A stretch of DNA of 15,047 nucleotides. Origin: Pseudomonadota bacterium (GTDB taxonomy: Bacteria > Myxococcota > Myxococcia > Myxococcales > Anaeromyxobacteraceae). Below the pieces are notes generated by a model. It was not told the DNA's origin. It saw only the letters and a program-made list of their open reading frames with translations, and did no database searches. Position 1 is the stretch's first letter; each line of letters opens with the position of its first letter. The stretch spans positions 1 through 15,047 of the forward strand of contig JAEYOU010000106.1 of NCBI GenBank assembly GCA_023411405.1. Direction: 5' to 3'. This document shows, piece by piece, positions 1-8,565 of the stretch. The translations under genes and the position numbers were made by a program.

Positions 1-823
1 CGCGCCGCAGCTCGCCGGTGGACTCCTTCATCATCGAGGCGAGGTCCGGCCGGTCGGCGACGGCCCGCAGCGCGTCGCGCACGAGCTCCTCGACGCGGTA
101 CGACGAGACCTGAAGGCCGAAGTACTCGGTCGCGACGTCCTCGAGGGCGTGGGCCTCGTCGAACACGACGACGTCGTGGTCGGGCAGGATCTCGACGCCG
201 GCGCGCGACGTTCGCATCGCGAGGTCGGCGAAGAAGAGGTGGTGGTTCACGAGGAGCACGTCCGCCGCCGCGGCCGCGGCGCGGGCGCGGGTGACGAAGC
301 ACTCCTCGTACGCCCTGCACTCGCGGCCGAGGCAGTTCTCGCTCGTGGCCGAGAGGTCGCGCCAGGTCTGGAACTGGTCGGGGAGATCGAGCTCGCTCCG
401 GTCGCCCGTCCGGGTCCGCCCCGCCCACTCCTTGATGCGCGGCCACAGCGCCGCCTCCTCGCGGACGGCGAACGTGGGGGCGCGCTCGAACTCGGCGCCG
501 CGCTCGAGGCAGAAGTAGTTCGACCGTCCCTTGAGGTAGGCCGCCTCGAAGTCGAGGCCGCAGAGCGCGCGGAGCATCGGGATGTCCTTCTCCCAGATCT
601 GCTCCTGGAGGGTCTTGGTGGCGGTGGAGACGATCACCCGGCGGCCGGAGAGGATCGCGGGGACGAGGTAGGCGAGCGTCTTGCCCGTGCCGGTCCCGGC
701 CTCGGCGACGAGGTAGCTCCGCCGCTCGATCGCGCGCTCCACGGACTCGGCCATGGCGAGCTGGTCGGCCCGGTACTCGAAGCCGGGCAAGGCCTGGGCG
801 AGCCGACCGCCCGGGCCGAGCAC
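1..823 (-). CDS. DinG/XPD-family Fe-S ATP-dependent DNA helicase, partial (N-terminal 274 residues)
   Basis: This is a superfamily 2 helicase of the DinG/YoaA/XPD type, which unwinds DNA 5' to 3' in repair or recombination. In the translated reverse strand I see a Q-like motif (GFEYRADQLAMAE, ~14-26), a Walker A motif EAGTGTGKT (~41-49) and a STATKTLQEQ motif Ia (~66-75). Four cysteines (C105, C164, C169, C175) have the spacing of the 4Fe-4S cluster domain. LLVNHHLFFAD is followed by a DEAH box (VVVFDEAH, ~218-225). The C-terminal helicase half lies beyond the left edge. The start is uncertain: the chosen GTG is the first usable start upstream of the Q motif, has no clear ribosome site, and leaves 32 bp after the upstream gene. 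An internal ATG at residue 24 would cut the motif. It is third in a same-strand run with the 131-aa protein and the M50 protease. The family call is secure; the exact subfamily is not. Confidence 0.9.
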   Translation of the reverse strand, partial: MLGPGGRLAQALPGFEYRADQLAMAESVERAIERRSYLVAEAGTGTGKTLAYLVPAILSGRRVIVSTATKTLQEQIWEKDIPMLRALCGLDFEAAYLKGRSNYFCLERGAEFERAPTFAVREEAALWPRIKEWAGRTRTGDRSELDLPDQFQTWRDLSATSENCLGRECRAYEECFVTRARAAAAAADVLLVNHHLFFADLAMRTSRAGVEILPDHDVVVFDEAHALEDVATEYFGLQVSSYRVEELVRDALRAVADRPDLASMMKESTGELRR

Positions 824-855
824 GCCGGCGACGTTGGGGCGCTCCGCGGTGGCGC

Positions 856-1251
856 TCAGGACCGGGCCCCCAGCAGCTGCACGACGAGCTGGTAGACGGC
901 CCACGCCGTGGCGCCGCCGGCGGCGAGGGCGAGCGCGACCCGCAGCCGGCGGGTGCCCTTCGCCATCGCGGGAGGGGTGCGCGGGGCGGCCGCGAGCGCG
1001 TAGGCGGTGGCCTTCTTGACGACCTCCCCGCGCATGAGGAGCGCCATCGCGTCGTCCGGCCGCTCGTCGAGCACGGCCTTGTACCGCCCGCCCGCGACCG
1101 GGAGCGCCTCGAGCGACTGGAACCGCGCGAGGTACCGCCGGTGCGCCGCCTCGTCGGACCAGGCCGCGAGCACCTCGGCCCACGCCGCCTCCTCGGAGGG
1201 CGGGGCGGCGGGCGGCGGCGGCGCGGGATCGGGGTGAGGCTCCGTGGACAT
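856..1251 (-). CDS. Small tail-anchored membrane protein of unknown function (131 aa)
   Basis: I do not recognise a named family. The protein has a proline-rich, probably disordered N-terminus (~1-20). An amphipathic helical region (~22-85) follows, with W24, W31, a YLARFQSLEAL stretch and VLDERPDDAMALLMRGEVVKK, which resembles a single TPR-like helical pair. There is one hydrophobic segment at ~104-127 (LRVALALAAGG to VVQLL) followed by only a few residues. No signal peptide is visible. The arrangement predicts a cytoplasmic domain held by a C-terminal membrane anchor. The ATG lies 46 bp after the stop of the upstream M50 protease gene, and the stop lies 32 bp before the helicase start, so all three could share a transcript. 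Continuous coding, its place within the collinear run and sensible domain structure support a real gene; its function is unknown. Confidence 0.75.
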   Translation of the reverse strand: MSTEPHPDPAPPPPAAPPSEEAAWAEVLAAWSDEAAHRRYLARFQSLEALPVAGGRYKAVLDERPDDAMALLMRGEVVKKATAYALAAAPRTPPAMAKGTRRLRVALALAAGGATAWAVYQLVVQLLGARS

Positions 1252-1297
1252 CGGGCGGCAGTCTACCCGAACCCGGACCGCCGGGCAGCGCGGCGGG

Positions 1298-2275
1298 TCA
1301 GGACAGGATGCCCTCGCGGATGGGGATCGGCGTGAAGGTGACGGCGAAGAGCACCAGCGAGGCGATCGCGAGGACGCGGCGGCCGGGCGTGAGCGGCTCC
1401 TCGACCACCGCCGGCGGATGGCCGTACCCCACCACGAACCGGGTCACGAGCCACCAGAACATCCACGTGACCGAGACCAGCAGGCCCAGGGCGAGCAGGG
1501 TGAAGGACACCGCGCGGGAGATCCGCCGCGCGCGCGCGCGCCCGAGGAGCGCATAGATCACGTGACCGCCGTCGAGCTGGCCCATCGGGAAGAGGTTGAG
1601 CGCGGTCACGAGCATGCCGAACCAGGCGGCGTGAGCGACCGGGTGGACGACGAGGTCGGCGCCCGCGGGCAGGTCGGGGTGCGTGAGCGCGCGGGCGGCC
1701 AGGGTGACGAGGCTCTCGCCGTACACGAAGACCTGCTCGCCCCCTCCGCCCGGCACCGCGTCGAGGAGGCCCAGCCACCCGAGCAGCCACCGGAGCGGCG
1801 ACTCGGTCGTGACCGTCACCGGCGCGGTCATCACGGTCGAGTGGGCGTACCCCCAGAGGAGCAGCGGGACGGCGACGAGGAACCCGGCGATCGGTCCGGC
1901 CGCGCCGATGTCGAGCACCGCGCGGAGCGTCGGCATGCGGGAGCGGATTCGGATGACCGCGCCGAAGGTGCCGACGCCGATGAGCGGCGCAGGGATGAAG
2001 AACGGCAACGTGGCGTCGACCCCGTACCGGCGCGCGAGGACGTAGTGGCCCATCTCGTGGGCGAAGAGGATGCCGAGGAGCGCGGCCGCGAATGGGAGGC
2101 CGGCGCGGGCGATCGTGAACAGCGCCTCGGGGAGGCCGAGGCCGGCGACGTGGGGGCCGACCATGCTCCAACCGCTCACGAGGGTGGTCCCGGCGGTCGC
2201 CAGGAACAGCACCACGTTGAGGGTCGGGAACCGGGTGCGCGCAGGCGCCGGCGCGCCCCCGAGGACGTCTTCCAT
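1298..2275 (-). CDS. M50 (site-2-type) intramembrane zinc metalloprotease, 325 aa
   Basis: This is an integral membrane protease that cleaves transmembrane segments of its substrates. The zinc-binding HEMGH motif is at residues 73-77 (LLGILFAHEMGHYVLARR) inside a hydrophobic helix. The second catalytic motif, NLFPMGQLDGGH at 227-238, supplies the third zinc ligand, the aspartate (D235). Several further hydrophobic segments are visible (~21-37, ~52-72, ~124-142, ~255-282, ~300-316). There is no PDZ insertion; the region between the motifs instead holds a soluble stretch at ~145-210. Length and layout fit the compact S2P-like M50 group. The ATG was chosen because it opens directly onto the conserved protein; the frame stays open upstream only as antisense to the divergent kinase gene. 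It is probably first in a minus-strand run ending in the DinG-type helicase. The substrate is unknown. Confidence 0.93.
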   Translation of the reverse strand: MEDVLGGAPAPARTRFPTLNVVLFLATAGTTLVSGWSMVGPHVAGLGLPEALFTIARAGLPFAAALLGILFAHEMGHYVLARRYGVDATLPFFIPAPLIGVGTFGAVIRIRSRMPTLRAVLDIGAAGPIAGFLVAVPLLLWGYAHSTVMTAPVTVTTESPLRWLLGWLGLLDAVPGGGGEQVFVYGESLVTLAARALTHPDLPAGADLVVHPVAHAAWFGMLVTALNLFPMGQLDGGHVIYALLGRARARRISRAVSFTLLALGLLVSVTWMFWWLVTRFVVGYGHPPAVVEEPLTPGRRVLAIASLVLFAVTFTPIPIREGILS

Positions 2276-2308
2276 GGTGGTAGGGTAACGGGTCTGGGGC
2301 CGCAGGGC

Positions 2309-3121
2309 ATGGCGGAGGTGGCCGTGGAGAAGGGCGCGAAGCTCGGCGAGGGGCGCACCGCCGAGGTGTTCGAGTGGGGCGAGGGCAAGGTCCTGAAGCT
2401 CTTCCGGACCCGGTGCCCCCGCGAGTGGGCGCGCCACGAGGCGGAGGTGACGCGCGCCGTGCACGCCGCCGGCCTGCCGGTGCCGGCGGTGGGCTACGTC
2501 GTCGAGGTGGAGGGCCGGCCCGGGATCGTCTGCGAGCGGGTGGACGGACGCTCCCTGCGGGACCAGCTCGTCGCGGCGCCCTGGCACGCGGGCTGGGGCG
2601 GCCGGGTCCTCGCGCAGCTCCACAAGGACCTGCACGCCTGCGCCGCACCGGCGCGGCTCCCGGGCGTGCGGGAGAAGATCGCCAACGCGGTCGCCGAGGT
2701 GCGCCGGACGCTCGAGGACGACGGCGCCCGGGTGCTCGCCGGGCTCCTCGCGCTCCCCGACGGCAGCGCGGTCTGCCACTACGACTTCCACCCCGACAAC
2801 GTGCTGGGCGAGGGCGACCACCTGCGCGTCATCGACTGGAGCAACGCCTGCTCCGGCCCGCCCGCGGCCGACGTCGCGCGCACGCTCCTCCTCCTGCGCT
2901 CGCCGTACCTCCCCGACGACTTCCCCGCCGCGCTGCGCCCGGTCGTCGGCGGCCTCAAGCACTGGGTCGCCGCCGCGTACGCGTCCGAGTACCGGCGCCT
3001 CACCGGCATCCGTCAGGCCGAGATCGACGCCTGGCTCCCGGCGCTCGCCGCGGCGCGGCTCGCGGAGGAGGTCCCGGGGGAGCGGGAGTGGCTGATGGGG
3101 CTGTTGCGAAGCACTCCGTGA
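2309..3121 (+). CDS. Aminoglycoside phosphotransferase/choline kinase-fold phosphotransferase (270 aa)
   Basis: This is a small-molecule kinase of the APH family; members phosphorylate aminoglycosides, sugars, choline or similar hydroxyl compounds using ATP. The N-lobe carries a short glycine-rich segment LGEGRTAEVFEWGEGKVLKLF (~12-32) with K30 as the likely ATP-contacting lysine. The catalytic loop is HYDFHPDNV at 157-165, matching the family HxDxxxxN pattern with D159 as the base. The metal-binding aspartate is D176 in VIDWSNA, where eukaryote-type kinases have DFG. A helical C-terminal subdomain follows. The ATG was chosen as the first start that keeps the full N-lobe; the frame stays open upstream only as antisense of the M50 protease. 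The substrate cannot be told from sequence, and nothing nearby suggests antibiotic resistance. It is transcribed away from the protease and converges on the LpoA-like lipoprotein gene. Confidence 0.9.
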   Translation: MAEVAVEKGAKLGEGRTAEVFEWGEGKVLKLFRTRCPREWARHEAEVTRAVHAAGLPVPAVGYVVEVEGRPGIVCERVDGRSLRDQLVAAPWHAGWGGRVLAQLHKDLHACAAPARLPGVREKIANAVAEVRRTLEDDGARVLAGLLALPDGSAVCHYDFHPDNVLGEGDHLRVIDWSNACSGPPAADVARTLLLLRSPYLPDDFPAALRPVVGGLKHWVAAAYASEYRRLTGIRQAEIDAWLPALAAARLAEEVPGEREWLMGLLRSTP

Positions 3122-3133
3122 GCTCCCGCCCGG

Positions 3134-3158
3134 CCTTCGACAGGCTCAGGCCGAGCGG
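3134..3158 (+). repeat. Dispersed intergenic repeat, degenerate copy
   Basis: This copy reads CCTTCGACAGGCTCAGG and then CCGAGCGG. It is the reverse-complement form of the units tandemly repeated at 6617-6743. It lies 12 bp after the phosphotransferase stop, in the convergent spacer. The repeat's internal arms are partly degraded here (GCTC paired with GAGC). Confidence 0.8.
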
Positions 3159-3175
3159 ACTTCATCATCCGCTCG
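3152..3175. terminator. Perfect 8-bp stem-loop between convergent genes, possible bidirectional terminator
   Basis: CGAGCGGA at 3152-3159 is the exact reverse complement of TCCGCTCG at 3168-3175, with an 8-nt loop (CTTCATCA). It lies 30 bp after the plus-strand phosphotransferase stop and 45 bp beyond the stop of the minus-strand lipoprotein, so it could end transcription from both sides. There is no clear U-tract on either strand, and part of the left arm belongs to the dispersed repeat, so a purely repeat-derived hairpin is equally possible. Confidence 0.4.
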
Positions 3176-3181
3176 CGCTGA

Positions 3182-3213
3182 CCCTTCGACAGGCTCAGGG
3201 GAAGCACGAGCGG
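3182..3213 (+). repeat. Dispersed intergenic repeat, second copy with an insertion
   Basis: This copy starts CCCTTCGACAGGCTCAGGG, identical to the repeat consensus, and ends GAGCGG after a 7-nt substitution or insertion (GAAGCAC) where the consensus has T. It is in the same orientation as the copy at 3134 and ends 7 bp from the stop of the convergent lipoprotein gene. Confidence 0.75.
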
Positions 3214-3220
3214 CGATCGG

Positions 3221-5326
3221 TCACCCCGCCGGCGCGTCCACCGGCGCCTGCGCCGGCGTGAGCGCCCCGCCGCCCAGCTCCTCCGGCGTGAGCTCGCGCA
3301 CCCCGACGTTCGGGTCGATGAAGAGGAAGAACAGCTCCTTCTCCGGCGTGCGGTCCGCGCCCATCGTGATGTCGCCCGTCGCGCCGGCGAAGCCGCGGAC
3401 GCCGGCGAGGGCGGCCCGGAGCTCCTCGCGCGTCTGGGCCCTCCTCGGCCCCATCCGCTCGCGGATCATCTTCGCGGCGTCGTGCGCGCTCGCCTCGAGG
3501 ATGGTCGGGGTCTGGCCCGGGTACTTCCTCTGGAAGGCCTCCAGGAACGCCTTCGTGGCCGGGCGGCGCGAGGCGGCGAAAAAGCCGTCCACGAACACCC
3601 CGCAGCGGGTGTGCCGGCCGGGCGCGCCGGGGGAGGTGTCGAAGAGCGTCGGATCGCCGCCCCAGCCGTTCCCGCCGAGGAGCTGCACCGGCGCGAGGTC
3701 CGGCTGGCCGGTCGCCTTGGCGATCTTGCGGACCTCCTCCGGCAGGCAGGTCTGGGTGACGACGTCCTCGACCGCCAGGGCGGGCGTGATGAGCTTCAGG
3801 TTCTTCGGGAAGTCGGGGATGAAGACGGCGTCGAAGTCGGTCACCGGCGGCAGCCGATCGCGGATCCGCTCGAGCGCCTTCCGGCGCCGGAAGGGGTCCT
3901 TCACCTTGAGCCCGACCTCGCGCGCCTGCTCGAGGTAGTCGGTCCGCTCGTCGAGGTAGAGCTTGCCGACCATGTTCTTCACGATCGGGGTGAACGTGGT
4001 CCGGTCGGCCGCGTAGCTCTCGGCGCCCCGGATCTCGCCGCCCTGCGCCTCGACCTCGTCCCAGAAGGCGTTCGCGAGCTCGGTGCCGTAGCTCATCGAC
4101 GGGTAGAGGATCGCGAACCGCTTCATCCCGCGCCTGCCCATGGCGTAGGAGACGAGCGCCTTCGCCTGCGCCCGGGCGGTGAGCATGTTCTGGAAGACGT
4201 GGGGCCCGGCGGCGGTGAGCCCCTCCTGCTTCGAGAGCGCGACGAAGGAGATCCCGAGCTCCTCGGCGGCGGCGGCGGCGCGCTCAGCCTCGGCGTTGGT
4301 GACGCCGCCGATCACCGCGATCGCGCCCTCCTCGAGCACGAGCGACTCCATCGCCAGCGCCGCGCCGTCCGGCTCCCCCTTCGTGTCGCGGATCGCGAGG
4401 CGGATCCCGGAGCCCTCGCCGAGCGCGAGCCCGACGCCCTGCAGGATCGCCTCGCCCCAGCGCTTGTAGGCGCCGGAGAGCGGCACCGCGACGCCGAGCA
4501 CGTTCGGCTTCACGAAGGTGAGCCGCGCGACGCGATCGACGATCGCCCGCGCGTCCTGCGCGTAGGGGCCCTCCGGCCAGCGGAGGAACACCTCGCGCGC
4601 CAGCTCCTGGGCCCGCGCGTACTCGCGGAGGTGCAGGTGGATGCGCGCCGCCTTCATGGTGAGCGCCTCCTGCACGGGCGCGTCCCTCGGCAGGGTCTCG
4701 CGGAGGCGGGCGACGTCCGCGAAGGTGAGCAGGTCGACGAGCTCCGCCGCGCGCGCCACCGCGGCCTTCCTCGCGTCGCCGGAGGAGAGGGCCGCGACCT
4801 CGGCCTGCCAGCGGACCGCCTCGAGGGTCGCGCCGGCGGCCTCGGCGGCGGCGGAGGCGCGCCGGGCGGCCTCGGGCCGCGCCTCGGCGGGCATCTGCGC
4901 GTAGAGCGAGTCGAGCGTGGCGAGGCCGTCCTTCACCCGATCGCTCTCGAGCTGCGCGAGCGCGAGCAGGTACTTGGCGTCGAGGGACCTCGGGTAGAGC
5001 GGGTGCTCGCCGAGCAGGGTGGAGAGGACCTGGACGGCGCGGTCCGGACGGCCCGCCACCCGGAACTTCTCCCCCGCCTCGTGCAGCGCCTGGGCCGCGG
5101 GGGCGGTGCTCCGGTACTTCGCGGCGAAGGCCGCGAGCGCCTCCGCGGCCTGCTCCGGCGGGAGCCCGGCGACGTCGCGGCGCACGGTGGCGAGCTCCGC
5201 CAGGCCTTGCTCGTCGGCTTGCGCGGGCGAGAGCTCCTGCCCGTTCACGATGATGGCCCGGTTCGGGCAGGCGGCGAGGGCCGCGGCGAGGAGGAGGACG
5301 GAGAGCTTGCGGACGGCGCTGGGCAT
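3221..5326 (-). CDS. Lipoprotein with TPR-like region and periplasmic-binding-protein domain (LpoA-like/receptor-family ligand-binding), 701 aa
   Basis: This is a predicted exported lipoprotein. A short positive N-terminus and hydrophobic stretch end in the lipobox LAAC, with C20 as the lipidated residue. Residues ~35-270 are helical and TPR-like, with repeated segments such as AAQALHEAGEKFRVAGRPDRAVQVLSTLL. From ~276 (VLGVAVPLSGAYKRWGEAILQGVGLAL) to ~675 it has the type I periplasmic-binding fold of branched-chain amino-acid receptors, including AVIGGVTNAEAERAA and ATGDITMGADR. C527 and C575 could form a disulfide. TPR plus this fold is the architecture of LpoA, the outer-membrane activator of penicillin-binding protein 1A, so a cell-wall regulatory role is a reasonable alternative to solute transport. 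No ABC permease or ATPase genes lie next to it. The ATG at the signal peptide is preceded by a GGGA-type ribosome site. The gene lies 62 bp after dnaJ on the same strand. Confidence 0.85.
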   Translation of the reverse strand: MPSAVRKLSVLLLAAALAACPNRAIIVNGQELSPAQADEQGLAELATVRRDVAGLPPEQAAEALAAFAAKYRSTAPAAQALHEAGEKFRVAGRPDRAVQVLSTLLGEHPLYPRSLDAKYLLALAQLESDRVKDGLATLDSLYAQMPAEARPEAARRASAAAEAAGATLEAVRWQAEVAALSSGDARKAAVARAAELVDLLTFADVARLRETLPRDAPVQEALTMKAARIHLHLREYARAQELAREVFLRWPEGPYAQDARAIVDRVARLTFVKPNVLGVAVPLSGAYKRWGEAILQGVGLALGEGSGIRLAIRDTKGEPDGAALAMESLVLEEGAIAVIGGVTNAEAERAAAAAEELGISFVALSKQEGLTAAGPHVFQNMLTARAQAKALVSYAMGRRGMKRFAILYPSMSYGTELANAFWDEVEAQGGEIRGAESYAADRTTFTPIVKNMVGKLYLDERTDYLEQAREVGLKVKDPFRRRKALERIRDRLPPVTDFDAVFIPDFPKNLKLITPALAVEDVVTQTCLPEEVRKIAKATGQPDLAPVQLLGGNGWGGDPTLFDTSPGAPGRHTRCGVFVDGFFAASRRPATKAFLEAFQRKYPGQTPTILEASAHDAAKMIRERMGPRRAQTREELRAALAGVRGFAGATGDITMGADRTPEKELFFLFIDPNVGVRELTPEELGGGALTPAQAPVDAPAG

Positions 5327-5388
5327 GGGCGTTCCCGATCTACAGCGGAAACGCGGGGGGCGAAAGGCGATTCCCGGGCTCGGCGAGG

Positions 5389-6510
5389 TCACTTCTGGAG
5401 AAGGTCGCCGACCTTCTGCCAGAACGTCCGCGCCTGGGGGCTCGTGTCCTCGCCGGAGAGCGCCGCGAACCGCTCGAGCAGCTCCTTCTGCTCGCGGGTC
5501 AGGTGGGTGGGCGTCTCCACGAGGACGCGTACGTGCTGGTCGCCGCGGCCGCCGCCCTGGAGGGACGGCACGCCCTTGCCCTTGAGCTGGAACATCTTGC
5601 CCGCCTGCGTGCCGGGCGGGATGCGGAGCTTCGCGGGCCCGTCGAGCGTCGGCACGTCGATGGTCGCTCCGAGCGCAGCCTGGGTCATCGAGAGCGGGAG
5701 CTCGCAGAGGATCTCCGTCCCCTCGCGCGTGAAGATCGGGTGGTCCCGGACCTGGACGACGACGTACAGATCGCCCGGCTGGCCGCCCACGACGGGGGCC
5801 GCTTCACCCTCGCCCGTGAGCCGCACGCGCGTGCCCGTGTCGACGCCGGGCGGGATCTTGACCTCGACGCCGGCCTGCTCGCGGATCGCCCCCTGGCCCT
5901 GGCAGCTCGTGCACCGATCGACGATCACGCGCCCGGAGCCGCCGCACTGGTTGCAGGTCCGCGCGATCGAGAAGAAGCCCTGCGTGAGCCGGATCTCGCC
6001 CGTCCCGCCGCAGGTCGGGCAGGCGCGCGGGCCCGTGCCCGGCTTCGCGCCGCTCCCGTGGCAGGTGGCGCAGGCCTTGTGCCGCGGGATGGTCACCCGC
6101 ACGGTGGTCCCGAACGCCGCCTCCTCGAAGCCGATCTCCACGTGCACGCGGAGGTCGCCGCCGCGGGTACGCGGCCGGCCGCGCGCCCGCCCGCCGCCGA
6201 ACATCTCGCCGAAGATGTCCCCGAAGATGTCGTTGATGTTGCCGGCGCCGCCGAAGGGGAACCCCTCGGCCCCGCCCCCGAACCCGCCGCCGTTCATGTG
6301 CCCGAACCGGTCGTACCGGGCGCGCTTCTCGGGGTCGGAGAGGACCTGATACGCCTCCGAGGCCTCCTTGAACTTCTCCTCGGCCTCCTTCGAGCCCTGG
6401 TTCTTGTCGGGGTGGTACTGGTGGGCGAGCTTGCGATAGGCCGACTTCAGGGCCTGCTCGTCTGCGTCGCGGGAGACCCCGAGCACGTCGTAGTAATCGC
6501 GCTTTTCCAC
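5389..6510 (-). CDS. dnaJ: Molecular chaperone DnaJ (Hsp40), 373 aa
   Basis: DnaJ is the cytoplasmic co-chaperone that delivers unfolded clients to DnaK and stimulates its ATPase. The J domain occupies ~4-70, with the essential HPD at 33-35. A Gly/Phe region follows (~73-108), containing NINDIFGDIFGEMFGGG. The zinc-binding region has four complete CxxCxGxG repeats: C147/C150, C164/C167, C186/C189 and C200/C203. The C-terminal client-binding and dimerisation domains follow, to FWQKVGDLLQK. Length and domain order match type I DnaJ (about 375 residues). The start is GTG (GTGGAAAAGCGC); no better upstream start fits, and the ribosome site is weak. It lies 234 bp downstream of dnaK, separated by a repeat array and a possible promoter of its own, so its expression may be partly uncoupled from dnaK. 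Confidence 0.98.
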   Translation of the reverse strand: MEKRDYYDVLGVSRDADEQALKSAYRKLAHQYHPDKNQGSKEAEEKFKEASEAYQVLSDPEKRARYDRFGHMNGGGFGGGAEGFPFGGAGNINDIFGDIFGEMFGGGRARGRPRTRGGDLRVHVEIGFEEAAFGTTVRVTIPRHKACATCHGSGAKPGTGPRACPTCGGTGEIRLTQGFFSIARTCNQCGGSGRVIVDRCTSCQGQGAIREQAGVEVKIPPGVDTGTRVRLTGEGEAAPVVGGQPGDLYVVVQVRDHPIFTREGTEILCELPLSMTQAALGATIDVPTLDGPAKLRIPPGTQAGKMFQLKGKGVPSLQGGGRGDQHVRVLVETPTHLTREQKELLERFAALSGEDTSPQARTFWQKVGDLLQK

Positions 6511-6555
6511 CGGCTATCCGAGGGCTTGGGAGAGAGCCGCCCCGCTGGCCCGGGC

Positions 6556-6583
6556 AAGATAACGCACGCGGGTGCGTTGGCAA
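6556..6583 (-). promoter_or_regulatory. Candidate sigma70-type promoter for dnaJ with an inverted repeat in the spacer
   Basis: On the minus strand TTGCCA (6583-6578, 5 of 6 to TTGACA) is followed after 16 bp by TATCTT (6561-6556, 4 of 6 to TATAAT). This would start transcription about 39 nt before the dnaJ GTG. The spacer is almost entirely an inverted repeat, AACGCAC then four bases then GTGCGTT (6561-6578). A dyad between -35 and -10 is a classic repressor site; as RNA it would instead be a 7-bp hairpin. The sequence differs from the CIRCE operator of HrcA. Promoter strength and the bound protein are inference only. Confidence 0.4.
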
Positions 6584-6616
6584 ATCCGCTCGGCTCCCCG
6601 GGAGCAGACGCCGCCC

Positions 6617-6743
6617 CCGCTCACCCTGAGCCTGTCGAAGGGCCGCTCACCCTGAGCCTGGCGAAGGGCCGCTCAACCTGAGCCTGTCGAAGCCGCTCAC
6701 CCTGAGCCTTCGAAGGGCCGCTCACCCTGAGCCTGGCGAAGGG
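6617..6743. repeat. Tandem array of five ~26-bp repeat units between dnaK and dnaJ
   Basis: The units lie at 6617-6642, 6643-6668, 6669-6692, 6693-6717 and 6718-6743 with no spacers. Each reads CCGCTCACCCTGAGCC and then TG(T/G)CGAAGGG on the plus strand. The third unit has an A in the central CCC and lacks the last GG; the fourth has lost one base, giving a palindromic CCTTCGAAGG. In all five the arms GCTCA and TGAGC around a 3-nt centre are intact, so each unit can form a small hairpin. The array begins 1 bp after the dnaK stop. In the dnaK transcript it reads in the same sense as the copies at 3134 and 3182 do in the phosphotransferase transcript. This looks like a REP-type dispersed element amplified in place. 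Confidence 0.95.
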
Positions 6744-6744
6744 C

Positions 6745-8561
<1,817 letters not shown>

Positions 8562-8565
<4 letters not shown>

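Noticed and set aside
149..895. A 248-codon plus-strand open frame at the left end
   Set aside because: It lies opposite the DinG-type helicase, whose Walker A, DEAH box and four cysteines are clear on the minus strand; the plus frame has no recognisable motif.
1530..1545. A short run of alternating GC in the protease gene as a Z-DNA or slippage site
   Set aside because: It encodes an Arg/Ala-rich cytoplasmic loop (GRARARRI) in frame and is an expected product of GC-rich codon use.
2309..3121. The phosphotransferase as an antibiotic-resistance gene
   Set aside because: The APH fold is shared by many metabolic kinases; there are no mobile-element signs, and base composition matches the neighbours.
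6617..6743. The repeat array as a possible CRISPR
   Set aside because: The units are directly adjacent with no unique spacers, and no cas genes are present.
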